Notes: generated by a model from the letters alone, not told the origin. A stretch of DNA of 43,585 nt from Arthrobacter sp. Bi26 (GCF_918697925.1 NZ_CAKKMF010000038.1:1-43585); one strand, 5' to 3'; positions 1-8,873 are shown, counted from the first letter of the stretch. A program made the numbers and translations.

Positions 1-67
1 CCCCCGGGGGGACCCCGCGACCTCCCGGCGAAGGGGCGGCGGGACGGGGCCTGCAAGAATTGGGCGG

Positions 68-1330
68 GTGACCTCAGCTGGGAAAACTGACGAGCAGGAC
101 CTTTCGGCCAGCGTTGCTGTCCGGGATGAAACACCCGGAGCGCCCCGCGCCCCCGGCCGCCGCATGCTCGCGTACATGGGCCTCTGCCTTGTCCTGATCG
201 GGCTGAATCTCCGCACCGTGTTTTCGAGCTTCGCGGCGGTACTGCCCGAGGTGACGGCCGACGCCGGGCTTCCGGCCTGGGCGGTCGTGCTGCTGACCAC
301 TGTGCCGGTGACGCTGCTGGGTGTGTTCGCCCCGCTGGCCCCGTGGCTGGCGCGCCGGTTCGGCGCCGAGCGTGTGCTGCTGGGTGCCATGGCTGTGCTC
401 ACGGCCGGGCTGCTGCTGCGGCCCGTGGAGCTGCCCGCGGCCGGCCATCTGCCGGCCCTGCTCGCCGGAACCGCCGCGTGCGGCGCCGCGATTTCGCTGT
501 GCAACGTGCTGCTTCCCGGGGTCGTCAAGCGTGACTTCCCGCACCGCCTGGGCCTCATGGGCGGCCTGTACACCACGGCCATCTGCGCCTCGGCCGCCCT
601 TGGTGCGGGTTTCACGTTCCCGGTTTTCCGCGCAACAGGGCAGTGGACGGCCGCGCTCTGGTTCTGGGCGCTGCCGGCCGGCGTCGTCCTTCTCTTGTTC
701 CTGCCGCCGGCGCTCCGGGCAGGTCCCGGCGGGCCGCCGCGGCCAGCCGGAGGCGTCAGCGTCTGGCGCTCCGCCGTGGCCTGGAACGTGACTGCGTTCA
801 TGGTCCTGCAGGCCATGATGTCCTTCAGTGTCTTTGCCTGGCTGGCCCCGATCCTGCGCGAACGCGGCGTGGACGGCGGCACGGCCGGCCTGATCGTCTC
901 GGCCTCGATTGTGCTGCAGATGCTGGGCTCGCTGTTCGCGCCTGCGCTGGCCACGCGGTTCCGGGACCAGCGCGGCATCAACACGGCCGTGGCGCTCATG
1001 ACCGGGGGAGGGTTCGCTTTGAGCATCTTCGGCCCCCTGGACTTGATCTGGCTGTGGACCGGGCTGCTCGGCCTGGGCCAGGGGAGCCTGACCGCCGCGG
1101 CGCTGACCCTGATCATGGTCCGCACCCGCGACGGGCACACCGCGTCCCAGCTCTCCGGGATGATGCAGGGCGTGGGCTACGGGCTTGGCTCCAGCGGCAC
1201 CCTCCTGGTGGGCCAACTCCACCAGTCCACCGGGTCCTTCGCCGTAGCGGGCGTGCTGTTCTTACTGGTGGGCTCGCTCGCCGCCGTGTTCGGGTACAGG
1301 GCCGGGCGCGACCGTTTTGTCGGCGGTTGA
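68..1330 (+). CDS. CynX/NimT-type MFS transporter
   Basis: A 420-residue integral membrane protein with about twelve hydrophobic segments, starting around residue 32 after a polar N-terminal tail. The first membrane segment carries the GLNLRTVFSS stretch typical of the CynX/NimT branch of the major facilitator superfamily (cyanate or 2-nitroimidazole type permeases), and length fits that family. The substrate cannot be read from the sequence. A GTG at 68 is used as start; no strong ribosome site is visible upstream, and an internal start such as the ATG before LAYMGLCLVL (residue 33) is possible. The gene is convergent with the MHS transporter at 1442 and separated from it by a long hairpin. 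Confidence 0.8.
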   Translation: MTSAGKTDEQDLSASVAVRDETPGAPRAPGRRMLAYMGLCLVLIGLNLRTVFSSFAAVLPEVTADAGLPAWAVVLLTTVPVTLLGVFAPLAPWLARRFGAERVLLGAMAVLTAGLLLRPVELPAAGHLPALLAGTAACGAAISLCNVLLPGVVKRDFPHRLGLMGGLYTTAICASAALGAGFTFPVFRATGQWTAALWFWALPAGVVLLLFLPPALRAGPGGPPRPAGGVSVWRSAVAWNVTAFMVLQAMMSFSVFAWLAPILRERGVDGGTAGLIVSASIVLQMLGSLFAPALATRFRDQRGINTAVALMTGGGFALSIFGPLDLIWLWTGLLGLGQGSLTAAALTLIMVRTRDGHTASQLSGMMQGVGYGLGSSGTLLVGQLHQSTGSFAVAGVLFLLVGSLAAVFGYRAGRDRFVGG

Positions 1331-1366
1331 CCGCCCTGCTGCCCCCCCAACTGACCCCAAAAACAC

Positions 1367-1427
1367 GTTGAGCTATCAGTTGTTGCTGTCCTGAGCCTTC
1401 CAGAACAGCAACAACCGATAGCTCAAC
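1367..1427. terminator. Long hairpin between convergent genes
   Basis: A 23-nt arm (1367-1389) is matched by its reverse complement at 1405-1427 with a single A-C mismatch, around a 15-nt loop. It lies between two convergent genes and could end both transcripts. It is longer and less GC-rich than the other terminators here, so it may be a dispersed palindromic repeat recruited as a terminator. Confidence 0.7.
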
Positions 1428-1441
1428 CTGGCGGGACAGGA

Positions 1442-2731
1442 TCAGAGGGTGAGGTCCTTGCCCTTCGTTTCCGGGATGGTGAAGACGAACATCGCGGAGA
1501 TGGCGAGGAGAATCACGGCGTACACGTTGAACAGCTGGGGCATCTGCACGGTGGTGCCGAGCCACTGCTGGAGATAGGGCGCGGTTCCGCCGAACACCGC
1601 TACGCAGATGGAGTAGGGGACGCCGACGCCCACCGTGCGGATGCTCGTGGGGAACAGTTCGGCGTACACGGCCGGGACGATCGCCGCGCTGGCGGCGATG
1701 AAGATCAGCATGACGGACATGCTGACGGCCAGCTGCCAGGCGGAATCCTTCAGCAGGGCGGTCATCGGAAAGTGCATGACGCCTGCGCCGATTGCACCGG
1801 CCCACAGCACTTTCTTGCGTCCGATCCGGTCGGACAGCCTGCCCCAGAACGGCAGCGCCGCGATGAATACGATGTTGCCGATCACCCCGGCCCACAGGGC
1901 CTCGCCGCGGTCAATCTTCAGGGCGGTGGTGGCGTAGCTGGGGGCCACGACGCCCCAGATGTAGTAGATGACGGTCAGGCCGACGGTCAGGCCGATCACC
2001 TGGAGGGCCTGCTTGCGGTGGCGGACGATCTGCGGCCAGATCGGGGCGCGCTTTTCCGCAGTGGCTTCGCCCTCAAAGACGTCCGTTTCATGCAGCCGTG
2101 ACCGCATGATCAGCGCGTAGAGACCCATGGCCGCGCCGATCAGGAACGGGATGCGCCAGCCCCACGCGTTCATGACCTCGGTGCTCAGGGTCATGTTCAG
2201 CACGGCACCCAGCAGGGTTCCGAACAGGATTCCCACAGTGCCGGACGTGTAGATCAGGGTGGCCCAGAAGCCGCGGTGTTCCTTCGGCGCCATTTCGGAC
2301 AGGTACGTCTGCGACGACGGCAGCTCGCCGCCATGCGCCAGGCCCTGGATCAGGCGTGCCACCAGGAGCGTGAGCGATGCCCATACGCCGACGGCCGCGA
2401 ACGTCGGCGCGATGCCGATCATCAGGCTGCCCACCGACGCGAGCCCCACGGCCAGGGTCATGGATGCCTTGCGGCCGATCCGGTCACCGATCCACCCGAA
2501 CAGGAAGCCGCCGAAAGGGCGGGCAACGAAGCCGACGGCGAAAATTGCCAGCGTGGACAGCACCGCGGACGCAGGATCCGACTTGCTGAAAAGCTGGCTG
2601 GCGATGAACGGCGTGAACGTGGCGTAGATGGCCCAGTCGTACCATTCGACAGCGTTGCCGATGCCGGTGCCGATGATCGTCTTACGGGTGGACGTCCGGG
2701 TCGCCAGCGGCGTGCTCGCGGTTGTAGTCAT
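1442..2731 (-). CDS. MHS-family MFS metabolite:proton symporter
   Basis: A 429-residue MFS transporter of the metabolite:H+ symporter (MHS) family, related to ProP, KgtP and ShiA. Diagnostic features are the N-terminal IGNAVEWYDWAIY motif in TM1, the loop 2-3 motif GWIGDRIGRK near residue 80-90 and the second-half counterpart GRLSDRIGRKK. About twelve membrane segments are seen and the length is normal. A good GAGGGAGA ribosome site precedes the ATG. It lies 23 bp downstream of the amidohydrolase gene on the same strand, so the two probably form an operon: the transporter would import the carboxylated or acylated substrate that the amidohydrolase splits. Regulation by the divergent Lrp-type gene is an inference. 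Confidence 0.88.
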   Translation of the reverse strand: MTTTASTPLATRTSTRKTIIGTGIGNAVEWYDWAIYATFTPFIASQLFSKSDPASAVLSTLAIFAVGFVARPFGGFLFGWIGDRIGRKASMTLAVGLASVGSLMIGIAPTFAAVGVWASLTLLVARLIQGLAHGGELPSSQTYLSEMAPKEHRGFWATLIYTSGTVGILFGTLLGAVLNMTLSTEVMNAWGWRIPFLIGAAMGLYALIMRSRLHETDVFEGEATAEKRAPIWPQIVRHRKQALQVIGLTVGLTVIYYIWGVVAPSYATTALKIDRGEALWAGVIGNIVFIAALPFWGRLSDRIGRKKVLWAGAIGAGVMHFPMTALLKDSAWQLAVSMSVMLIFIAASAAIVPAVYAELFPTSIRTVGVGVPYSICVAVFGGTAPYLQQWLGTTVQMPQLFNVYAVILLAISAMFVFTIPETKGKDLTL

Positions 2732-2754
2732 GGTCTTCTCCCTCAGGGGGTGGG

Positions 2755-4020
2755 CTAGGAAAGGGTGGAGGAAGCGGCGGTGTTGGCCGCGGCGGGAGCA
2801 TCGGCCGCCGCAAGTGCGGCCAGCCTCGAAATGGCGAGTTCCGCATAGAGCGCGGCGCCGTCGGCCAGCACGCCGTCGTCGAACGTGGCGTACGGGGAGT
2901 GGTTGAACGCGGATGCGGCGTGGTCGGCGTCCCGGGGGACGGCGCTCAGCCCGATGAACGTGCCGGGGACCTCGGCGAGAACCCTGGAGAAGTCTTCGGA
3001 GCCGCTCAGTGGAGTGGCCCAGCGGGCGAGCCGGGAATCGCCGAACAGGCCCTCGATGACGTTTTCCGCGGTGTGCGTTTCGTCCTCGTCCGTGATGGTG
3101 AGCGGGTATTCCTGCTGGTAGTCGACGTCGACGTCGAGGCCGTGCGCCGCCGCGATTCCCTTCAGCAGGCGCGGCACGGCGTCCATCATTTTCTGCCGGG
3201 ATTCCTCGGAGAAGGTCCTGATGGTGGCCTCGATGCGCGCGGTTTCCGGGATGATGTTGCGCTTGGTGCCGGCCTGGAGGACCCCCACGGAGAGGACTAC
3301 GGGATCGAACATGTTGAACTGGCGGGTGACCATGACCTGGAGGGCGGTGACCATTTCGGCAGCCGCCGTCACGGGGTCCTTGGCAGAGTGCGGGGCAGAC
3401 CCGTGGCCGCCGGCGCCGAGCACGGTGACCATCAGGCCGTCGGAAGAGCTGAGCATGACGCCGGGCTTGGTGCAGAACGTCCCGTGCGGTTCCAGGGCGG
3501 AAAACACGTGCATGCCGTAGGCGGCGTCCACACGCCGGCCGGCGGCATCCAGCACGCCTTCGCGGATCATGTGGCTGGCACCGTCGAAGCCCTCCTCGCC
3601 GGGCTGGAACATCAGGACGACGTCGCCGGCCAGCCGGTGCCGGCGTTCGGCCAGGAGCGTGGCGGCCCCTGCCAGCATGGAAGTATGCAGGTCGTGGCCG
3701 CAGGCGTGCATGGCGCCGTCGATCCGGGACGTGTAGTCCACGCCTGTTTTCTCCTGGACGGGCAGGCCGTCCATGTCCGCCCGCAGCAGCACGGCCGGGC
3801 GGGAGCCGGCGCCGGTTCCGGACGCCTGGCCGCGAAGTACCGCGGTGACCGACGTCGTGTCCTGGCCCAGGGTGATCTCAAAGGGAAGCCCGTCCAGGGC
3901 TTTGAGCACCTTTTCCTGGGTGCGGGGCAGCGTCAGGCCGATCTCGGGTTCCCGGTGCAGTTCATGGCGGAGCCGGGCAAGGTCCGCCTGCATTTCCCGG
4001 GCATCTGCGGTGATCGGCAC
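2755..4020 (-). CDS. M20-family amidohydrolase (hippurate/N-acyl amino acid type)
   Basis: A 421-residue metallopeptidase-fold amidohydrolase (peptidase M20D; hippuricase, IAA-amino acid hydrolase and N-acyl-amino-acid amidohydrolase relatives). Metal-ligand motifs are visible: HACGHDLHTS, PGEEGFDGA with the catalytic Glu pair, HVFSALEPHG, and the final His in FNHSPYATFDDG. The dimerisation domain lies between the two halves of the catalytic domain. A longer open frame runs to 4143, but GTG at 4020 is chosen because AAGGAGAACAC sits immediately upstream and the family N-terminus (Arg-His-Glu-Leu-His-Arg-x-Pro-Glu) follows. It probably hydrolyses an N-acylated amino acid or amide in the cytoplasm and is co-transcribed with the MHS transporter. 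Confidence 0.88.
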   Translation of the reverse strand: MPITADAREMQADLARLRHELHREPEIGLTLPRTQEKVLKALDGLPFEITLGQDTTSVTAVLRGQASGTGAGSRPAVLLRADMDGLPVQEKTGVDYTSRIDGAMHACGHDLHTSMLAGAATLLAERRHRLAGDVVLMFQPGEEGFDGASHMIREGVLDAAGRRVDAAYGMHVFSALEPHGTFCTKPGVMLSSSDGLMVTVLGAGGHGSAPHSAKDPVTAAAEMVTALQVMVTRQFNMFDPVVLSVGVLQAGTKRNIIPETARIEATIRTFSEESRQKMMDAVPRLLKGIAAAHGLDVDVDYQQEYPLTITDEDETHTAENVIEGLFGDSRLARWATPLSGSEDFSRVLAEVPGTFIGLSAVPRDADHAASAFNHSPYATFDDGVLADGAALYAELAISRLAALAAADAPAAANTAASSTLS

Positions 4021-4028
4021 GTGTTCTC

Positions 4029-4058
4029 CTTGTTTGTCGAAATCTTGTTTGTCGAAGT
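4029..4058. promoter_or_regulatory. 15-bp tandem direct repeat in divergent promoter region
   Basis: Two nearly identical 15-bp units containing CTTGTTTGTCGAA lie at 4029-4043 and 4044-4058, between the amidohydrolase start and the divergent Lrp-type regulator. Position just upstream of the amidohydrolase ribosome site makes an operator for that regulator conceivable; there is no direct evidence. Confidence 0.35.
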
Positions 4059-4229
4059 CGCTGGGTTGTGGCACTGGCTTGGGATTTAGATTGTGATTTG
4101 GCTTGGTTCGCGTCCGGTGAGGACGTCCTGCGTCTATTCTCAAGTGACATGGTTCACATGCGGTTCAAGGCCAGAAAAAATGCAAAAAAGTGCCGCCACC
4201 GCAGGTTTCGTGCACGAATAAAGGGAAGA

Positions 4230-5264
4230 ATGATGGAACTCAGCGAGGACGACCTCGCCCTGATCAACGTCCTGCAGATTGCCCCGCGCCTGAGCTGGGC
4301 GGATGCAGCCCAGGTGCTGGGCGTTCACGCCACCACGCTCGCCGCCCGCTGGGAGCGGCTGCTGGCATCTGGCGTTTCCTGGGTCACGGCCCACCTGATC
4401 GGCGACCCTCAGCAGATGTGCCTGGCATTCGTCGCCGTGGACTGTGAAATGCACCGGCGCGAGGAAGTCACCGCCAGGCTCGCCGAGATGCCGGAAATCG
4501 TCACGGTGGAGGAGGCGGCCAGCAACCGGGATCTCATGCTGACCGTCATTACGCCCTCCCTGGACGATTTCAGCCTGAAGGTCATCTCGCGGCTGAAGGA
4601 GATCGACGGCCTCCTCAAATATCAGACCGCCCTGTGCACCAGGTTGCACGCGAGCGGCGGCTCCTGGCGGCTCAATGTGTTGAGCCGCGCACAGCAGGCT
4701 GCCGTGCGGGCATTGGCCGGCCACGAGGCCACCGGGGTTGCCCGGGCTGCCGCCCGGGAAGCGCTGCCGGACAGCCACCTGGCGCTCCTGCCGTTCCTGG
4801 CCAGGGACGGACGGGCCACGGCGGCGGACATTGCCCGCGGGCTGGGCAGGCACCCCGCCACCGTCCAGCGCCAGCTCAACCGCGTGCTCGCCAGCGGCAT
4901 CCTGTCCTTCCGGTGCGAGGTGGCCCAGAAGTTCTCGGCCTTCCCCGTGACCTGCCAATGGTTCGTCAATGTCCCCGCGGGGCGGCACGAGGCAGCCGCA
5001 GCCGAGCTGAGGACCATGCGGAACGTACGGCTCAGCGCCTCCACCACGGGGCCCACGAACTTCGTGATCATCATGTGGCTGCAGTCCCTGGCGGACGTCA
5101 TGAACATCGAGGTGGCGCTGCAGCAGAAAGTGCCCGGGATCGTGCTCGTGGAAAGCGTCGTCATGCTGAGCACCGTCAAGCGCGTGGGCTGGATGCTGAA
5201 CCCGGACTCAAGGGCAAGTGGCGCCGTCGTGGTTCCGGCCCAGGGGTCCGACGCGGCAGGCTGA
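4230..5264 (+). CDS. Tandem-domain Lrp/AsnC-family transcriptional regulator
   Basis: A 344-residue regulator that appears to contain two consecutive Lrp/AsnC units. Unit 1 has an HTH at about residues 4-47 (SEDDLALINVLQIAPRLSW ... ATTLAARWERLL) and an effector domain to about 140. Unit 2 has a second HTH at about 175-225 (LPFLARDGRATAADIARGLG) and a second effector-like domain to about 325. Normal Lrp proteins are about 150 residues, so this is the double-length form found in actinobacteria. The frame is open from 4068, but ATG 4230 preceded by AAGGGAAG fits the family N-terminus. It is divergent from the amidohydrolase-transporter operon and probably controls it in response to an amino acid released by the enzyme (inference). 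Confidence 0.85.
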   Translation: MMELSEDDLALINVLQIAPRLSWADAAQVLGVHATTLAARWERLLASGVSWVTAHLIGDPQQMCLAFVAVDCEMHRREEVTARLAEMPEIVTVEEAASNRDLMLTVITPSLDDFSLKVISRLKEIDGLLKYQTALCTRLHASGGSWRLNVLSRAQQAAVRALAGHEATGVARAAAREALPDSHLALLPFLARDGRATAADIARGLGRHPATVQRQLNRVLASGILSFRCEVAQKFSAFPVTCQWFVNVPAGRHEAAAAELRTMRNVRLSASTTGPTNFVIIMWLQSLADVMNIEVALQQKVPGIVLVESVVMLSTVKRVGWMLNPDSRASGAVVVPAQGSDAAG

Positions 5265-5299
5265 CCGCGGCGTACCCACCGGGGCTGACTGACAGCTGA

Positions 5300-5326
5300 G
5301 AACCGGGGCACGGCGTGCCGCGGTTC
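5300..5326 (+). terminator. Hairpin terminator after the Lrp-type regulator
   Basis: GAACCG and CGGTTC flank an inner GCAC/GTGC stem, giving a GC-rich interrupted hairpin 36 bp after the stop codon. There is no clear T-run, which is common for actinobacterial terminators. Confidence 0.55.
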
Positions 5327-5420
5327 CAAGTTGTGGCATGCTTCCCGTAGGCGCCCTGCACCTGCTTCACTTGCTGCGTCAGGAGCCGCGCCGCCAGCCC
5401 CGTTCCCGCCCGGACTGGCC

Positions 5421-5451
5421 TTGACCTCAAGCCGAGTTGAGGTTTTAGGGC
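5421..5451 (+). promoter_or_regulatory. SoxR/MerR-type operator-promoter, probably leaderless
   Basis: TTGACC (5421-5426) is followed by the perfect inverted repeat ACCTCAA-N6-TTGAGGT (5424-5443). The outer bases match the SoxR box (CCTCAA-N6-TTGAGG), and the dyad lies in a 19-bp spacer before a TAGGGC element (5446-5451). A long spacer holding the operator dyad is the hallmark of MerR-family activated promoters. The predicted transcription start, about 7 bp after the -10, falls on or next to the ATG at 5459, and no Shine-Dalgarno is present, so the mRNA is probably leaderless. No SoxR or MerR gene is in the window. Confidence 0.75.
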
Positions 5452-5458
5452 TGCGTCC

Positions 5459-6922
5459 ATGTCTACCGATCAGGTCCCGCCCGTGTCCCGAACCGACCCA
5501 CCATTTCAGAAATCCAGTCCGAAACCCGTCCCGGAATCGGCCGGAATTTTCCACCGCAGCTACCTGATGGTGACACTCGGCGCCTGCGCGCTGGTGTTCC
5601 TGGCGGCCTTCGAATCCCTGGCGGTGACCACCATCATGCCGCTCGTCAGCCGGGAACTGGACGGCGCGAGCCTCTACGCATTGGCCTTCGCCGGACCGCT
5701 GGCCACCGGGGTGATCGGCATGGTGGCCGCAGGAAGCTGGTCGGACCGCAAGGGGCCGGTGGCGCCGCTCCTGGCCGCGGTGGGCATGTTCGTGCTCGGC
5801 CTGCTCATCGCCGGTACCGCCGGAACCATGCCGGTCCTTGTGTCCGGGCGGCTCGTGCAGGGACTCGGCGGGGGCGGGCTCACCGTGGCCCTGTACGTTG
5901 TCATTGCCCGGGTCTACCCGCCGGTCCTGCATCCGAAAATCTTCGCCGCCTTCTCCGCGGCCTGGGTCATCCCGTCCCTCGTGGGTCCGTTCGCGGCCGG
6001 CGCCGTGGCGCAACTGGCGGGCTGGCCGTGGGTCTTTCTCGGCGTGGTCGGACTCGTGGTCCCTGCCCTGCTCCTGACGGCCCCGGCCCTTCGCGGTCTG
6101 AACGGAAGCTCCGGCGCCGCCGCCGAAGATTCCCCGGGAAGCGTGGAGACCGCAGCCGGCGGCCCGCCGGGCGGCCTTGCAAAGCTGGGGCTGGCGGCGC
6201 TGGCAGCGCTCGCCGTGCTGGGCCTGAACCTGTCCGCCGCGGTACCGGGGGCCGGCGCGGTGCTGGCGGCGGCCGCCGTCGCCGTCGCACTCCTGGCCGT
6301 CCGTCCCCTCATGCCGCGCGGAACGCTGACCGCCCGGCGCGGCCTCCCGAGCGTGATCCTCACCCGCGGGCTCGCGTCCGCCGCCTTCTTCGGCGCCGAG
6401 GTGTACCTGCCGTACCTGCTCATGGAACGCTACGCCTTCGCCCCGACGTTTGCAGGCCTCACGCTCACCGGCGGCGCCATCGCCTGGGCGGCGGCCTCGG
6501 CCATCCAGGGCAGGCTGGGGACCCGCCTGGAGCACCGGAGGGCGGTGCGGATCGGCTCGGCCCTCGTCCTTGGCGCCGTCGTCCTGGCCCTCGTGACAAC
6601 GGTGCTGGCCTGGCCGGCCTCCGTCGCGATCGGGGGCTGGATCTTCGCCGGGGGCGGGATGGGCCTGATGTATCCGCGCCTTAGCGTCATGACCCTGGCC
6701 CTCTCCACCAAGGACACCGAGGGCTTCAACAGTTCGGCCATGTCCATTTCGGATTCCCTCGGCGGCGCCCTGGCCCTCGCCGGCACTGGGATCGTGTTCG
6801 CCGCATTCGCGACGGCGACTCCGTCGGCCTCGTTTGCCGGAGTCTTCGCGCTCACTGCGGTGATCGGCGTCGCCGCCGTGGCCGTCGCCCCGCGCGTGGC
6901 CGCCGTCAGGACAACCATGTAA
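5459..6922 (+). CDS. MFS multidrug-type exporter under a SoxR-like promoter
   Basis: A 487-residue MFS protein with a hydrophilic 35-residue N-terminus and about 14 hydrophobic segments, as in the DHA2/EmrB drug:proton antiporter group. Supporting motifs are FLAAFESLAVTTIMPLVSREL in TM1, SWSDRKGP at the loop 2-3 motif and GRLVQGLGGGGLTVALYVVIARVYPP, the family motif of TM4. The product probably exports redox-active or toxic small molecules. The SoxR-type operator immediately upstream suggests induction by redox-cycling compounds. The ATG at 5459 is used although no ribosome site precedes it, because the promoter geometry puts the transcript start there. A strong bidirectional hairpin follows the gene. 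Confidence 0.85.
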   Translation: MSTDQVPPVSRTDPPFQKSSPKPVPESAGIFHRSYLMVTLGACALVFLAAFESLAVTTIMPLVSRELDGASLYALAFAGPLATGVIGMVAAGSWSDRKGPVAPLLAAVGMFVLGLLIAGTAGTMPVLVSGRLVQGLGGGGLTVALYVVIARVYPPVLHPKIFAAFSAAWVIPSLVGPFAAGAVAQLAGWPWVFLGVVGLVVPALLLTAPALRGLNGSSGAAAEDSPGSVETAAGGPPGGLAKLGLAALAALAVLGLNLSAAVPGAGAVLAAAAVAVALLAVRPLMPRGTLTARRGLPSVILTRGLASAAFFGAEVYLPYLLMERYAFAPTFAGLTLTGGAIAWAAASAIQGRLGTRLEHRRAVRIGSALVLGAVVLALVTTVLAWPASVAIGGWIFAGGGMGLMYPRLSVMTLALSTKDTEGFNSSAMSISDSLGGALALAGTGIVFAAFATATPSASFAGVFALTAVIGVAAVAVAPRVAAVRTTM

Positions 6923-6970
6923 CGGGCACGGCACCATAACGGCACGGCACCGTAACGGCACGGCACGGCA

Positions 6971-7007
6971 AAGGAGCCCCGGCCGGATGATCCGGCCGGG
7001 GCTCCTT
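6971..7007. terminator. Bidirectional terminator between MFS exporter and cycA
   Basis: A perfect 17-bp inverted repeat (6971-6987 and 6991-7007) with a 3-nt loop lies between two convergent genes. It is preceded by three imperfect copies of an AACGGCACGGCACC unit at about 6921-6969. Confidence 0.9.
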
Positions 7008-7025
7008 GTGTATCAGAAGTAAGGG

Positions 7026-8531
7026 TCAGGCAGCCGCGCGGGCTTCCTCCTGTGAGCGGACGGCCTTCCATTCCACAATCCGGGCCTGCTGCAACGGGGT
7101 TTTCCGGTTGAAGTGCCAGGCCGCACCCAGCAGCAGGAACCACACGGGTGTCACGAAGAGTGCCAGGCGGGTGTCATCGGCCTGCGCCAGCGCCACCAGC
7201 ATGAAGACGAAGAACGCGAGCACCACGTACGGCATGAAGGCGGAGCCGGGCATCTTGAAGGCCGAAGCCTCGTGCAGTTCCGGCCGCCGGCGGCGGAAGG
7301 CGATGTAGCTGATCAGGATCATGGACCACACAAACATGGTCAGCACGGAGGCCACGGAAGTGACGATCGTGAACGCGCCGATTACGGAGTCGCCGGCATA
7401 GAGCAGGACCAGACCGGCCAGCAGGAAGATGCAGGAGAACAGCAGCGCGTTCTGCGGTACCTTGCGGATGCTGAGCTTTCCGAATGCCTTGGGCGCGTTC
7501 CCGTCCTGGGCCAGGCCGTAGACCATCCGGGACGTTGAGTAGATGCCGGAGTTGGCGCTGGAGGCGGCGGAGGTCAGGACCACAAGGTTGATGACCACTG
7601 CGGCGATCCCCAGTCCGGCCAGGGTGAACATGCCGATGAACGGGCTGCTTGCGGGGTCGATGGTGCGCCACGGATTAACAGCCATGATGACCACCAGGGC
7701 GCCCACGTAGAAGAGGAGGACGCGGACCGGGATGGAGTTGATGGCCCGCGGCAGGTTCTTCTCCGGGTCCTTGGTTTCGGCGGCGGCTGTGCCCACCAGT
7801 TCGATCCCGGCGAAGGCGAAGATGGCGATCTGGAAGCCGAGGACGAAGCCGAACATGCCGTGCGGGAACATGCCGCCGTCGTTCCACATGTTGGCGAGGT
7901 TGGCTTCGGCCCCGTTCGGGGACGTGAAATGGGTGGCGATCATGACCGCGCCGGTGATGATCAGGGCCACGATGGCGACCACTTTGATGATGGCAAACCA
8001 GAACTCCGCCTCACCGAACGCCTTCACGGTGGGGAGGTTCAGGAGGATTAATACCACGGGCGTGAGCAGCGCCGGGATCCACAGGGGCGTGCCGGGCGCG
8101 AGCTTGTCCACGTATCCGGCAATGGCGACGATGTCCGCCACCCCGGTGACTACCCAGAAGAACCAGTAGGACCAGCCGGTGAAGAAGCTGGCCCAGGGGC
8201 CGAGCAGGTCGCCGGCGAAGTCACTGAAGGATTTGTAGTTCAGGTTGGAGAGCAGGATCTCGCCCATCGCGCGCATCACGAAAAACAGCATGAAGCCGAT
8301 GATCATGTAGACGAAGATGACGGACGGCCCGGCGAGCGAGATGGTCTTTCCGGAACCCATGAACAGGCCGGTGCCAATTGCGCCGCCGATGGCGAGCAAC
8401 TGGATGTGGCGGTTGCCGAGGGCGCGGGCGAGGTGCGGCTCGCGGCTCCCGGCGCCGGAGTCACCGTTGGCGGAGGCGGCAGTGTCAGATTCTGAAATGG
8501 CCGGAGCGGCCGAGGTGGTGCGTTCAGACAT
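7026..8531 (-). CDS. cycA: CycA-like amino acid permease (D-Ser/D-Ala/Gly type)
   Basis: A 501-residue APC-superfamily amino acid:proton symporter with twelve membrane segments after a 40-residue polar N-terminus. It matches what I recall of E. coli CycA over its whole length, including NRHIQLLAIGGAIGTGLFMG, GFMLFFVMRAMGE, LLGPWASFFTGWSYWF and the GIELVGTAAAETKDPEKNLP stretch. The likely substrates are glycine, D-alanine and D-serine, although related permeases carry other neutral amino acids. AAGGAAG precedes the ATG. A TCCGTCA-N5-TGACGGA dyad lies 65 bp upstream of the start. The gene ends at the strong bidirectional terminator. Confidence 0.9.
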   Translation of the reverse strand: MSERTTSAAPAISESDTAASANGDSGAGSREPHLARALGNRHIQLLAIGGAIGTGLFMGSGKTISLAGPSVIFVYMIIGFMLFFVMRAMGEILLSNLNYKSFSDFAGDLLGPWASFFTGWSYWFFWVVTGVADIVAIAGYVDKLAPGTPLWIPALLTPVVLILLNLPTVKAFGEAEFWFAIIKVVAIVALIITGAVMIATHFTSPNGAEANLANMWNDGGMFPHGMFGFVLGFQIAIFAFAGIELVGTAAAETKDPEKNLPRAINSIPVRVLLFYVGALVVIMAVNPWRTIDPASSPFIGMFTLAGLGIAAVVINLVVLTSAASSANSGIYSTSRMVYGLAQDGNAPKAFGKLSIRKVPQNALLFSCIFLLAGLVLLYAGDSVIGAFTIVTSVASVLTMFVWSMILISYIAFRRRRPELHEASAFKMPGSAFMPYVVLAFFVFMLVALAQADDTRLALFVTPVWFLLLGAAWHFNRKTPLQQARIVEWKAVRSQEEARAAA

Positions 8532-8873
8532 GAGGCTTCTTCCTTGTCACAGGCGGTCGCCCCGGGCGGGGGTTCCGCAGTGCGGGCCGCACAGATCCGT
8601 CAGTGTGTGACGGAGGTAACAGTTTTGGCGGGTAAATCAAGGTTAGGGCCGGTATTTCGCGGTCCGTGTTGTCGCGACGGCCCGCGCAGGTGGCCCGGCC
8701 GGCCGGTGATCTGCCGTGGCGCTCCCGGCGGAACGGACCTCCCGGAAGGCGCCGGAGCAGGTCCGGAGTCCACATCCTTCGCGGGCTCTAGGGGAATATG
8801 CGGCGCCGGCACGGGCCGCCGCCTGCCGGCTCCGGTTTCGCGTTTCCGCAAATCAGCCGCCGTGGGCAGGTTC
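8532..8873. other. Gene-free region upstream of cycA
   Basis: No gene is supported here. It holds the cycA leader and promoter region, GC-rich sequence without recognisable coding constraint, and the dyad at 8596-8614. I compared it by eye with glycine riboswitch features and saw no match. Confidence 0.6.
8596..8614 (-). promoter_or_regulatory. Candidate cycA operator dyad
   Basis: A perfect 7-bp inverted repeat TCCGTCA-N5-TGACGGA lies 65 bp upstream of the cycA start. A TTGATT hexamer on the minus strand (8635-8640) may be the -35, so the dyad would cover the start-site region as a repressor site would. The regulator is unknown. Confidence 0.45.

Noticed and set aside
4622..6961. A 779-residue minus-strand frame opposite the regulator and exporter genes.
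   Set aside because: It covers two well-supported plus-strand genes in the antisense direction and has a composition typical of antisense GC-rich frames.
8532..8830. Glycine riboswitch before cycA.
   Set aside because: No tandem aptamer pattern was visible; only a short dyad.
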